Shown in pieces: positions 44,101 through 53,162 of a stretch of DNA of 64,000 nt. Positions within the stretch are counted from its first letter, which is position 1; each line of letters opens with the position of its first letter. The translations under genes were made by a program, and so were the position numbers. This DNA comes from Aminipila sp032051575. GTDB taxonomy: Bacteria > Bacillota > Clostridia > Peptostreptococcales > Anaerovoracaceae. Under the pieces are notes generated by a model that ran no database searches, had not been told where the DNA came from, and was given only the letters and a program-made list of their open reading frames with translations. The stretch covers positions 186,001-250,000 of the forward strand of contig NZ_DAMBYD010000004.1 of NCBI RefSeq assembly GCF_032051575.1, written 5' to 3'.

Positions 44101-45246
44101 ATGAACTTTCAACTAACGAAAGAACAAGAATTTGTAAGAAAAATGGTAAGAGAGTTTGCTGTTAATGAAGTTGAACCGTTGGCTGCTGACATTGATCAGG
44201 AGCATAGATTTCCGGTTGAGACTGTTGAAAAAATGGCAAAGTATGGTCTGCTAGGTATTCCATTTTCTACTGAATATGGCGGAGCTGGTGGAGACCACAT
44301 CTCATATGCTATCACAGTAGAAGAATTGTCAAGAGTATGTGCATCAACAGGTGTTATCTGTTCAGCTCATACATCACTTTGCTGCTGGCCTATTTTTGCA
44401 TGGGGAACAGAAGAACAGAAGAAAAAGTATTTACCTGATTTATTATCAGGAAAGAAATTAGGAGCTTTCGGTTTAACTGAACCAAATGCAGGTACAGATG
44501 CTGCTGGACAGCAGACAAGAGCCGTAAAAGATGGTGACGATTATATCCTAAATGGAGCTAAAGTATTTATTACAAATGGTGGATATGCTGAAACATTTGT
44601 AATAATGGCTATGACTGATAAATCAAAGGGAACTAGAGGCGGTATTTCTGCATTTATCGTAGAAAAGAGCGACGAAGGTTTCTCAATTGGTAAGACTGAA
44701 GATAAGATGGGTATCTGCGCATCTTCAACTACAGAACTTATTATGCAGAATTGCAGAATTCCTGCTGACAGAATGTTAGGTGGCGTTGGTGACGGATTTA
44801 AAGTTGCTATGTCAACTCTTGATGGCGGCCGTATTGGTATCGCTTCACAGGCATTAGGTATTGCACAGGGAGCATTTGACGTTACAGTTGAATATATGAA
44901 GGCTAGAAAACAGTTTGGTAAGAAGCTTTCTCAGATGGAAGCTCTTCAGTTTGAAATTGCTGACATGAAGACTCGTATCGAAGCTTCAAGACTTCTAATT
45001 TACCAAGCAGCAGATATGAAGGACAAACATCTTAATTATGGTCCTAAGTCTGCTATGGCTAAGTTATTTGCTGCAGAAACTGCTATGTACGTAACAACTA
45101 AGGCTGTTCAGTTACACGGTGGTTATGGTTACACTAAGGACTACCCAGTTGAAAGAATGATGAGAGACGCTAAGATCACTGAGATCTATGAAGGAACATC
45201 AGAAGTTCAGAAGATCGTAATCGCTGCATCAGTATTTGGTAAATAA
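44101..45246 (+). CDS. Acyl-CoA dehydrogenase (Bcd/CarC-like)
   Basis: A 381-residue flavoprotein of the short-chain acyl-CoA dehydrogenase family: FGLTEPNAGTDAAGQQT for FAD binding, the LHGGYGYTKDYPVERMMRD block and the catalytic glutamate in YEGTSEVQ. With the EtfB/EtfA genes behind it, it probably reduces an enoyl-CoA (crotonyl-CoA or a similar substrate). The high use of frequent codons suggests strong expression. AGGAGG precedes ATG. Confidence 0.92.
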   Translation: MNFQLTKEQEFVRKMVREFAVNEVEPLAADIDQEHRFPVETVEKMAKYGLLGIPFSTEYGGAGGDHISYAITVEELSRVCASTGVICSAHTSLCCWPIFAWGTEEQKKKYLPDLLSGKKLGAFGLTEPNAGTDAAGQQTRAVKDGDDYILNGAKVFITNGGYAETFVIMAMTDKSKGTRGGISAFIVEKSDEGFSIGKTEDKMGICASSTTELIMQNCRIPADRMLGGVGDGFKVAMSTLDGGRIGIASQALGIAQGAFDVTVEYMKARKQFGKKLSQMEALQFEIADMKTRIEASRLLIYQAADMKDKHLNYGPKSAMAKLFAAETAMYVTTKAVQLHGGYGYTKDYPVERMMRDAKITEIYEGTSEVQKIVIAASVFGK

Positions 45247-45266
45247 AGAAGAAGGAGGAAATAGAA

Positions 45267-46067
45267 ATGGCATTTAAAATTATCGTATGCGCAAAGCAGG
45301 TTCCTGATACAAACGTTATTAAGATTAACCCTAAGACAGGAACTCTTATCAGAGACGGCGTACCTAGCATTTTAAATCATGATGATGCTAACGCTTTAGA
45401 AGAAGCATTAAAAATTAAGGATCAGTATCCTGATACACATATTACAGTTATCACTATGGGACCTCCACAGGCTAATGACTTATTAATGGAATGTTTAGCT
45501 AAGGGAGCTGACGAAGGTATCCTAGTATCTGACAGAGCTGTTGGTGGTTCTGATACATGGGCTACTTCAAACACTCTTGAAGCAGCAGTTAAGAAGGTTG
45601 GAGAATTTGACCTTATCTTCGCTGGTCGTCAGGCTATCGATGGAGATACTGCTCAGGTTGGACCTCAGCTTGCTGAAAAATTAGGAATACCTCAGGTAAC
45701 TTATGTAGAAGAATTTAAAATGGATAAGAACATGAAGGATATCACTGTTAAGAGACAGTTAGAAGATGGTTATGAAATAATCAAACTTCAGACTCCTTGC
45801 ATGCTTACTACTATTAAAGAACTTAACGTTCCTAGATACATGTCAATGGCTGGCATCTTCGGAGCTAAGAATAAGGAAATGAAGGTTTGGAACGCAAAGG
45901 ATATCGAAGTAGATTTAACTAAGGTTGGTCTTGAAGCTTCTCCTACAAACGTATTCAGATCATTTACTCCTGCTCCAAAGGGCAAGGGTGTTACAATTGA
46001 AGGTGACACAAATAATGATATTGCAAAGAAGCTTTTAGTTAACCTAAAGGGTAAGCATGTAATCTAA
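45267..46067 (+). CDS. etfB: Electron transfer flavoprotein beta subunit
   Basis: A 266-residue protein. It has the ETF signature VTYVEEF and the AIDGDTAQVGPQLAEKLG loop that in bifurcating ETFs binds the second FAD. It lies 20 bases after the dehydrogenase gene with a strong AGGAGG site. It pairs with the EtfA gene that follows. Confidence 0.92.
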   Translation: MAFKIIVCAKQVPDTNVIKINPKTGTLIRDGVPSILNHDDANALEEALKIKDQYPDTHITVITMGPPQANDLLMECLAKGADEGILVSDRAVGGSDTWATSNTLEAAVKKVGEFDLIFAGRQAIDGDTAQVGPQLAEKLGIPQVTYVEEFKMDKNMKDITVKRQLEDGYEIIKLQTPCMLTTIKELNVPRYMSMAGIFGAKNKEMKVWNAKDIEVDLTKVGLEASPTNVFRSFTPAPKGKGVTIEGDTNNDIAKKLLVNLKGKHVI

Positions 46068-46087
46068 GAAGGAGGAGGAATTTTATA

Positions 46088-47368
46088 ATGGCTATTCAAG
46101 TAATTAAAGATAAATGTAAAGGTTGCCAGCTTTGTGTAAAAGCATGTCCATTCAATGCTATTGATATGGAAGGTAAGCTAGCTGTAATTAATGAAAAGTG
46201 TACAGCTTGTAAAGCTTGTATCGCAAAGTGCCCATTCAATGCTATTGAAAACACTGGTAGCGATGAAGTTGTAGATTTAAGTGCGTATAAGAATATTTGG
46301 GTATTCGCTGAACAGAGAGACGGAAAGTTAATGAACGTAGCTCTTGAATTAATTGGTGAAGGTTATAGACTTGCTAAGGAAATCAGCGAAGATACAAAAG
46401 TTTGTGCTGTTTTAGTTGGTGATGGAATTGCTAACTTAACTGACGAATGTTATGCTTATGGTGCTGATGAAGTAATTCTTATTGAAGATCCTCTTCTAAA
46501 GAATTTCACAACTGATGCTTATACTAAGGTTATCACAGATGCTATTCACGAATATAAGCCTGAAATCGTACTTTATGGTGCAACTCATATTGGTAGAGAC
46601 TTAGCTCCAAGAGTAGCAGCTAGATGTAACACAGGTTTAACAGCTGACTGTACAAGACTTGACGTTAAAGTATCAAGCTACATTGACTTCGCTAAGAAGA
46701 ACACTACATTAGATACATCAACATTAGACCCTAATGATCCTTCAACAGGAATCAAGCAGACTCGTCCTGCTTTTGGTGGTAACCTAATGGCTACAATTAT
46801 TTGTCCTAGAACTAGACCTCAGATGTCAACTGTAAGACCTGGAGTAATGCAGAAGAGAGAAAAGGTTGATGGCGCTAAGGGTCAATTAGTAGTATTCAAG
46901 CCAGCGCTTACAGCTGCTGACATTAAGACTACTATTGTTGAAATTGTTAAGTCAGCTAAGGAAATGGTATCATTAACTGATGCAGATATTATCTGTTCTG
47001 CAGGTAGAGGTATTGGTGATGCTTCTGGTTTCGATCTTATGAAGAAGTTCGCTGATAAAGTTGGTGGAGTTGTTGGTTCATCAAGAGCTTGCGTTGATGC
47101 TGGATGGATTGATCATTCACATCAGGTTGGCCAGACTGGTACAACTGTAAAGCCTAAAATTTACTTTGCTTGTGGTATTTCAGGAGCTATTCAGCACTTA
47201 GCTGGTATGCAGACTTCTGACATCATTGTTGCTATCAACAAGGATGCAGATGCTCCTATGATGGAAATTGCTGACTATGCAATTTGTGGAGACCTTTATA
47301 AGGTAATCCCTGAAATCATGGCTGAATGGGACAATGCTGAAGCTCTTTATGATGCTTCAACAAAATAA
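46088..47368 (+). CDS. etfA: EtfA with N-terminal two-cluster ferredoxin domain (CarE-like)
   Basis: The protein has 426 residues, about 80 more than plain EtfA. The first 60 residues hold two CxxCxxCxxxCP motifs (CKGCQLCVKACP and CTACKACIAKCP) for two [4Fe-4S] clusters; then the EtfA fold, with CGISGAIQHLAGM and NKDADAPM for FAD. Acetobacterium CarE has the same fusion in the bifurcating caffeyl-CoA reductase. The extra domain probably passes electrons to ferredoxin, whose gene lies just downstream. Confidence 0.92.
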   Translation: MAIQVIKDKCKGCQLCVKACPFNAIDMEGKLAVINEKCTACKACIAKCPFNAIENTGSDEVVDLSAYKNIWVFAEQRDGKLMNVALELIGEGYRLAKEISEDTKVCAVLVGDGIANLTDECYAYGADEVILIEDPLLKNFTTDAYTKVITDAIHEYKPEIVLYGATHIGRDLAPRVAARCNTGLTADCTRLDVKVSSYIDFAKKNTTLDTSTLDPNDPSTGIKQTRPAFGGNLMATIICPRTRPQMSTVRPGVMQKREKVDGAKGQLVVFKPALTAADIKTTIVEIVKSAKEMVSLTDADIICSAGRGIGDASGFDLMKKFADKVGGVVGSSRACVDAGWIDHSHQVGQTGTTVKPKIYFACGISGAIQHLAGMQTSDIIVAINKDADAPMMEIADYAICGDLYKVIPEIMAEWDNAEALYDASTK

Positions 47369-47396
47369 GCTTTGAGATTTTTATAATATTAAAATA

Positions 47397-47428
47397 AAAA
47401 ATCCGGCAGGTTTCTGCCGGATTTTTTA
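47397..47428 (+). terminator. Terminator after etfA
   Basis: AAATCCGGCAG and CTGCCGGATTT form a perfect stem with a four-base loop, then a T run. Confidence 0.9.
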
Positions 47429-47505
47429 ACAAGATAGATTATTATCCATTTGTGTGGGTATATAATATTCATTAACGTTATTAACTTATGGAAGGGAGTA
47501 TAAAT

Positions 47506-47718
47506 ATGATTTCAGAAGAAAACAAGAACATCCAAAAAAAAGAGGTGGCACATATTGACGAAAAAAAATGTATAGGTTGTGGCAGTTGTAAACGAAATTG
47601 TGAATTTGAAGCAATTGTCAGAGGCAAAGATTATTATATTGTTAATGAAGAAAAATGTGTCAGCTGTAAAGTGTGTGCTTCTAAATGTCCAGCAGATGCA
47701 ATCACTTATGGTTCATAA
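47506..47718 (+). CDS. 2[4Fe-4S] ferredoxin
   Basis: I chose ATG 47506, with GAAGGGAG upstream. The 70-residue protein has CIGCGSCKRNC and CVSCKVCASKCP, two [4Fe-4S] sites. After the etf operon but behind its terminator, it may be the acceptor of the bifurcating complex. Its end overlaps the convergent maf gene by 17 bases. Confidence 0.85.
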   Translation: MISEENKNIQKKEVAHIDEKKCIGCGSCKRNCEFEAIVRGKDYYIVNEEKCVSCKVCASKCPADAITYGS

Positions 47719-48295
47719 AAATTTTATTGTATTCTTTTTCTATTCTATTCCATGGGAATCCTATTACATTATTTAAATCACCTTCAATATGGTCTACATA
47801 TTTGCCAAAAGTTCCTTGAATGGCATATGCACCTGCTTTATCATAAGGCTCTGGTGTATCTAAATATGCATTTATTTCTTTTTCTGTATAATCTTTAAAA
47901 AAAACTTTTGTTATTTCATAAAAACAATGTCTTATAGAAGTACCTGCTTGTAATATGCATACGCCTGTTGCTACATAATGGGCTTCTCCTTTTAAATTCC
48001 ACAGAATATCGTAAGCATCCTGCCTGTCTTTTGGTTTACCAATAACTTTATCTTTATAAACCACAGTGTCAGCGGCAATAATAACAGGATTATTGTGATT
48101 TGATTCTAAAACTTTTTCTTCAACAAATAAGGCTTTTTTTAGTGCAAGATACATAACAGCATCCTGCATCTCTGATCCTTGGGGAATAGTTTCATCAACA
48201 TCGGCGGGCATTATAGTTGGATATATGCCATTCTGATGCATTATTTCAATGCGCCTAGGTGATGATGATGCTAAAATAATATTCTCTTTATTCAT
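47702..48295 (-). CDS. maf: Maf-family nucleotide pyrophosphatase
   Basis: A 197-residue protein with the N-terminal SSSPRR motif, VIAADTVV and the KPKDRQDAYDIL block of Maf/HAM1-like house-cleaning enzymes, which hydrolyse modified nucleoside triphosphates. AAGGAG precedes the ATG. Convergent with the ferredoxin gene. Confidence 0.9.
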   Translation of the reverse strand: MNKENIILASSSPRRIEIMHQNGIYPTIMPADVDETIPQGSEMQDAVMYLALKKALFVEEKVLESNHNNPVIIAADTVVYKDKVIGKPKDRQDAYDILWNLKGEAHYVATGVCILQAGTSIRHCFYEITKVFFKDYTEKEINAYLDTPEPYDKAGAYAIQGTFGKYVDHIEGDLNNVIGFPWNRIEKEYNKIFMNHK

Positions 48296-48532
48296 TATAT
48301 AAAATCTCCTTGAATGTTATAGTACAGAAAAACTGTATCAATTATGAGAAACATTATATCATAAATTTAATAAAAACTATGATATAATCTCCCATCCATC
48401 TTCCATCTTTTTTGTGATAGCAATAGACAATTAGTAAAATACTCAAAAATGACAAATACACATCTATGTGTAAATTAAAAAATATGGGAAATACTATAAC
48501 AGAATTGTAAGACGGTTTGAAGGGAGATATAT

Positions 48533-49000
48533 ATGGAAAATAAAGAAGAGCAAAAGAAAAAGGTAGCAAAAGCTTATGAAAAATATGCAGATCAATTTAC
48601 ACCTAAGCCGAAATATTTTGCAAATTGTGTAAGAGCTTTTTTATCAGGAGGAATTATTTGTCTTATAGCTCTTTTCTTAAGTAATTCTTTTATTGCAAAT
48701 GATATGAATAAAGATACAGCAGGGAGCTTTGTAACTATTATTTTGATATGTACAGCTCAGCTTTTAACAGGAATAGGTGTATTTGATTCTATTGCAAAAT
48801 TCGCTGGAGCAGGGGTGATTGTACCAATTACGGGGTTTGCAAATTCTATGGTGGCGCCAGCTATTGAATTTAAAAAAGAAGGCTTAGTTTTAGGTACAGG
48901 TGCGAAACTTTTTAGTTTAGCGGGCCCAGTGCTTGTGTGTGGTATAAGCGCAGCTACAGTTATAGGAATGATTTATTGGGTAATTGAGAGATTTTTTTAA
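48533..49000 (+). CDS. spoVAC: Stage V sporulation protein AC
   Basis: A 155-residue membrane protein with four predicted helices and VPITGFANSMVAPAIEFKKE, the SpoVAC/SpoVAE signature. It is part of the channel for dipicolinic acid in the forespore membrane. GGGAG precedes ATG. First of three spoVA genes. Confidence 0.93.
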   Translation: MENKEEQKKKVAKAYEKYADQFTPKPKYFANCVRAFLSGGIICLIALFLSNSFIANDMNKDTAGSFVTIILICTAQLLTGIGVFDSIAKFAGAGVIVPITGFANSMVAPAIEFKKEGLVLGTGAKLFSLAGPVLVCGISAATVIGMIYWVIERFF

Positions 49001-49015
49001 GGAGAGGTTAAGGGA

Positions 49016-50113
49016 ATGACATTAAAAAAAGCGAATAATAAAATAGGAAAACAGACTTTAGTTTTTTCCAATAGACCCATTATTGCAAGTGGTAGCGCTA
49101 TAGTAGGAGTTAAAGAAGGACAAGGGCCATTGGGGAATTGGTTTGATATGGTGTTAGAGGAAGATACCTTTGGAGAAAAAACCTGGGAAAAATCAGAAAG
49201 TAAGATGTTAAAAGAAGCTGTAAAAATGGCTATGACCAGAGGAGGAAAAAATCAGTCGGACATTGATGCTATACTTACCGGCGATTTATTAAATCAATTA
49301 ATGTCGTCAGCTTTCATGGCGCGTGATATGCAAATCCCATTTATAGGTCTATATGGGGCATGTTCAACTATGGCTGAAAGCTTATTAATGGGAAGTGTTT
49401 TAATAGATGGAGGATATGGAAGTAATATAGTTACAGGGGCCTCCAGTCATTACTGCACGGCTGAAAGGCAGTTTAGAATGCCGCTTGAACACGGTAATCA
49501 GAGACCACCTTCAGCGCAGTGGACAGCTACTGCTGCAGGAGCAATTTTGCTTGAGGGTAATTGCAATCAAATAATGGAAGAACAAAAACCCATGATTATA
49601 GATAATAGTAAAGGAAATCCCGTTACCGAAAAAACAGTAGTCATTACTCATGGAACTCTAGGAAAAATTATTGATACTGGACTTAAAGATGCAAATCAAA
49701 TGGGAGCAGCTATGGCACCTGCTTTTGTAGATACTGTGCTGAATCATCTAGAAGATACGGGGAGAAAACTATCTGATTACAACATGGTTCTAAGTGGAGA
49801 CTTAGGACATATTGGAAAGCAGATAGCTATAGATTTGTTAGCAGATGCAGGTATACCTATGAAGGATTTAATAAATTGTTACGACGATTGTGGTGCAATG
49901 ATTTATGAAAAAGAGCAGGATACCCATGCCGGTGGCAGTGGTTGTGGATGCTCTGCAAGTGTTTTTGCAGGATATGTATATAAAAGAATGAAAAAAGGAG
50001 AACTTAAGAGAATACTTTTAATTTCCACAGGAGCTCTATTATCTACAATTAGTCCAGGACAAGGGGAATCTATACCTGGAATTGCCCATGCGGTATCCAT
50101 TGAAACCTGTTAG
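49016..50113 (+). CDS. spoVAD: Stage V sporulation protein AD
   Basis: A 365-residue thiolase-fold protein with LYGACSTMAESLLMG and HAGGSGCGCSASVFA. It binds dipicolinic acid at the membrane. It lies 15 bases after spoVAC and 14 before spoVAE, with its own GGAG site. Confidence 0.93.
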   Translation: MTLKKANNKIGKQTLVFSNRPIIASGSAIVGVKEGQGPLGNWFDMVLEEDTFGEKTWEKSESKMLKEAVKMAMTRGGKNQSDIDAILTGDLLNQLMSSAFMARDMQIPFIGLYGACSTMAESLLMGSVLIDGGYGSNIVTGASSHYCTAERQFRMPLEHGNQRPPSAQWTATAAGAILLEGNCNQIMEEQKPMIIDNSKGNPVTEKTVVITHGTLGKIIDTGLKDANQMGAAMAPAFVDTVLNHLEDTGRKLSDYNMVLSGDLGHIGKQIAIDLLADAGIPMKDLINCYDDCGAMIYEKEQDTHAGGSGCGCSASVFAGYVYKRMKKGELKRILLISTGALLSTISPGQGESIPGIAHAVSIETC

Positions 50114-50127
50114 AAAGGGGAGTTATT

Positions 50128-50481
50128 ATGGAATATTTATATTGTTTTTTGATAGGTGGGATAATATGTGTTATTGGTCAGATTTTACTTGATACAACTA
50201 AGTTGACTGCCCCTAGAATATTAGTTATTTTTGTTGTTTCAGGGGCAGTATTACAAGGGCTAAATTTGTATCAGCCATTAGTTGACCTGGCAGGAAATGG
50301 TGCAACAGTCCCGTTGCCTGGATTTGGATATGCATTGGCAAAGGGGGCCATGGAGGGAGCAAAAGATGGATTTTTAGCAGCATTAACTGGTGCAGTAAAA
50401 GATACTGCAGCAGGAGTCACCGTGGCCATTGTGTTTGGATATATCATAGCAGTTATATTTAACCCTAAATCTATTCGATAG
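50128..50481 (+). CDS. spoVAE: Stage V sporulation protein AE
   Basis: A 117-residue membrane protein with VPLPGFGYALAKGAMEG, related to SpoVAC. It closes the three-gene spoVA set typical of clostridia, which lacks spoVAA, spoVAB and spoVAF. Confidence 0.93.
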   Translation: MEYLYCFLIGGIICVIGQILLDTTKLTAPRILVIFVVSGAVLQGLNLYQPLVDLAGNGATVPLPGFGYALAKGAMEGAKDGFLAALTGAVKDTAAGVTVAIVFGYIIAVIFNPKSIR

Positions 50482-50505
50482 ATTTAGTAAATATCTTAAT
50501 TTTTT

Positions 50506-50545
50506 CTGCCGTTGCTTTAAATTTTAGCAAGGGCAGATTTTCTAT
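50506..50545 (+). terminator. Terminator after spoVAE
   Basis: CTGCCGTTGCT pairs with AGCAAGGGCAG with one mismatch, followed by a T-rich run. Confidence 0.75.
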
Positions 50546-50624
50546 TTTGTATAAATTATTATAGTTACAAAATTAACAGATGGTGGTACTATATAAATAA
50601 AAAAAGATTTTGAATTGAGGAAAT

Positions 50625-51260
50625 ATGATGTTTGGATTTAAAGATGAGGAAGAGAGAGCAGCCGTTGTTGAGGGAATCATTAAGAGTGAATGGAATATGT
50701 TTCAAAAGGTGGATAACATAGGGGGCAGAGCCAGTTGCCAAAACGACTGGGAGACCTTCCATATTATGAGATTTAGTCAATATAGTGCATGGAACGATCT
50801 AATGATAAAGAGCTATGCAAAGGATATAGAAAACGCAATCAGACAAGGAAGAAATTTAATTACAGAAAAGTATGCTTTTATGATGGAGTTTACAGATCCA
50901 CAGTACTACAAGCAAGCACTAGAGCCACATTTGCCAGCTATTGATTTAGATACTATGAATATGATAGAAGAAGTTGCCTGGTATATGGTTGACTGTGAAA
51001 AAGAGATTGCATCTAAATTTCCAAGACTGAGCAATTCGGGCAGACCCATTGAAGCACAAGGGGATGTTACTGGATTTACATCTGTAGAAACTTATGCAAA
51101 GGGTGAACTGAAGACTTATTCAAAGGATACTTTGAAACTTTATTTAGATTATGTCAGATCAAATAGGGCAGCAGGAAAAAATCTTGCTATGATAGTACAG
51201 GATACAATGATAAAAATGTATGGATATGATTCTATACAAGATGCAGAAAATAAGCTGTAA
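50625..51260 (+). CDS. DUF4125-family protein
   Basis: A 211-residue protein, soluble and helical, with the family opening EWNMFQKVDNIGGRASCQ and FHIMRFSQYSAW. The role is unknown. In clostridia it forms a conserved trio with a TPR protein and a DUF4037 protein, as here, so the three probably work together. Confidence 0.85.
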   Translation: MMFGFKDEEERAAVVEGIIKSEWNMFQKVDNIGGRASCQNDWETFHIMRFSQYSAWNDLMIKSYAKDIENAIRQGRNLITEKYAFMMEFTDPQYYKQALEPHLPAIDLDTMNMIEEVAWYMVDCEKEIASKFPRLSNSGRPIEAQGDVTGFTSVETYAKGELKTYSKDTLKLYLDYVRSNRAAGKNLAMIVQDTMIKMYGYDSIQDAENKL

Positions 51261-51274
51261 GTTTTACAAATAGA

Positions 51275-52150
51275 TTGGATGATGATATGGATTTAAAAAT
51301 ATTTTTTAAAGAATTAGATTTAATTTTTAAAACAGGAGATATAAAAAAAGCTGAGGAGCTTGTTTTAGAATGGATGGAGAAAGCTCAAAAAGAGGGTAAT
51401 ATTCCGGCTATACTTGCTATAGCAAATGAATTAGGTGGAATATACAGAGTAACAAGTAGATTTGAGGAGGGAAGGAATGCCTACTCCATAGCAATTCATG
51501 CAATTAAACTGTTGAAATTAGAAAATACAGAACAGCATGGAACAACCCTTTTAAATCTGGCTAGTGTTTATGCAGCCTCTAAAAATAATATGGAAGCTTT
51601 AAAACTATATGAACAGGCAGCTGAAATATTTGAAGAAGCTGGATTAAGTAATGATTATAGATTGGCAGCATTATATAACAATATAAGTCATGTATATGAT
51701 GAATTAAAAGAATTAGACAAAGCACAGTTAAATGCAGAAAAATCTTTAAGAATAATAGAAATTTTACCTGAATTTCCCATTGAGAAGGCTACTACATATA
51801 CATCTTTAGCATGTATATATTTGAAGCAAAAAAGGTATGATGAAGCAGAACGAAATTTATTTACTGCACAACAGATTTTCAAAAATCAACATGGAAATAT
51901 GAATCCACATTATGCAGCCACGTTAAGTGCTATGGGTGAATTATATTATTACACCGGTAATTATACATTATCTATTAGATATTTTGAACAAGCTTTGGAA
52001 ATGATTAGAAATAACTATGGGGAAAATATATCTTATGCATCAACTTGCAGGAATCTTGCGCAGGTTTATGAAGTTGTAGGTGATCCGTCAAAAAGAAATG
52101 AATATGAAGCTATAGCAACAGCACTTGAAGAAAGGATTAGTAAAATATGA
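51275..52150 (+). CDS. Tetratricopeptide-repeat protein of the DUF4125 trio
   Basis: A 291-residue protein made of about six TPR units (for example ALKLYEQAAEIFEEAG and SIRYFEQALEMIRNNYG). It starts at TTG 51275 or at the ATG at 51287; no strong ribosome site distinguishes them. It overlaps the DUF4037 gene by 4 bases. Likely a protein-binding scaffold. Confidence 0.85.
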   Translation: MDDDMDLKIFFKELDLIFKTGDIKKAEELVLEWMEKAQKEGNIPAILAIANELGGIYRVTSRFEEGRNAYSIAIHAIKLLKLENTEQHGTTLLNLASVYAASKNNMEALKLYEQAAEIFEEAGLSNDYRLAALYNNISHVYDELKELDKAQLNAEKSLRIIEILPEFPIEKATTYTSLACIYLKQKRYDEAERNLFTAQQIFKNQHGNMNPHYAATLSAMGELYYYTGNYTLSIRYFEQALEMIRNNYGENISYASTCRNLAQVYEVVGDPSKRNEYEAIATALEERISKI

Positions 52151-53091
52151 GGATGACTGGACTTGAACTATCAAAGGCTTACTATGAGGCTTATGGTAGA
52201 AGTATGATACACAACCAATTCCCGGAATATGAGAAATGTACTGCTGTTGGGCTTGTGGGTGAAGGCTCTGAATGTTTAGGTTTTGATGATGATTTCTCAG
52301 AAGATCATGATTTTGGACCAGGATTCTGTATTTGGCTTCCAGAAGAAGTATTTAAGGCTATTGGTCCTCAAATGCAGCACGCATATGAAAATCTGCCGAA
52401 GGCTTTTGAAGACAAATATCGATTGGAAACTATGGAGGGGAAAGGTAGAATTGGTGTCTTTAATATAAATGAGTTTTATAAAAAATATATTGGCTGCTCA
52501 GGAACTCCTAAAAATAATGTGGAATGGATGTTTATTCCTGAAAATAGTTTATGTACGGTGTCAAATGGAAAAGTCTTTGCAGATTCTTTAGGGGAATTTA
52601 CTTCTATTAGAAATGAATTACTGAAATTTTACCCAAAGGATATTTTTCTGAAGAAAATCGTTGCCAGAATGGCGGTTATGTCTCAAGCGGGTCAATATAA
52701 TTATGAGCGCTGTATGAAAAGAGGAGAGTTTGCGGCTGCTTATCTGGCATGTAGTGAATTTATACAGGCAGCAGTTTCAGCAGTTTACCTGTTAAACAGA
52801 AAGTACATGCCGTTCTATAAATGGATGTTCAGAGGGATGAATAACCTAGTTATTTTAGGAGAAGTAAAAGTTCTATTAGAGAAGCTGGTACTTCTTTCAG
52901 ATACCACTGAAAATACCATAAAAAAAGTAAATCTAATAGAAGATGTATGTATTAAAATCAGAGAAGAATTAAATCGACAAGAAATTATTGGAGGTATAGA
53001 TAATTTCCTTCAAAATCATTGTTATGAGGTTATGAATTCAATTTCTGATGCCCAGATTCGAAATTTACCCATTATTTATGATTGTAAATAA
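52147..53091 (+). CDS. DUF4037 nucleotidyltransferase-fold protein
   Basis: A 314-residue protein. The segment GLVGEGSECLGFDDD followed by SEDHDFGPGFCIWL is the hallmark of DUF4037, a minimal nucleotidyltransferase-like family with a G(S/E)-x-D.DHD pattern. No substrate is known. Last gene of the trio. Confidence 0.85.
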   Translation: MRMTGLELSKAYYEAYGRSMIHNQFPEYEKCTAVGLVGEGSECLGFDDDFSEDHDFGPGFCIWLPEEVFKAIGPQMQHAYENLPKAFEDKYRLETMEGKGRIGVFNINEFYKKYIGCSGTPKNNVEWMFIPENSLCTVSNGKVFADSLGEFTSIRNELLKFYPKDIFLKKIVARMAVMSQAGQYNYERCMKRGEFAAAYLACSEFIQAAVSAVYLLNRKYMPFYKWMFRGMNNLVILGEVKVLLEKLVLLSDTTENTIKKVNLIEDVCIKIREELNRQEIIGGIDNFLQNHCYEVMNSISDAQIRNLPIIYDCK

Positions 53092-53110
53092 TGACAAGTT
53101 ACTTAGTAGA

Positions 53111-53155
53111 AATATAGAAAAAAACCGACTCTTAAGAGTCGGTTTTTTCTATATT
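53111..53155. terminator. Bidirectional terminator
   Basis: ACCGACTC and GAGTCGGT with flanking A and T runs form a symmetric hairpin serving the plus-strand trio and the minus-strand PBP gene. Confidence 0.85.
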
Positions 53156-53162
53156 TTGCATA

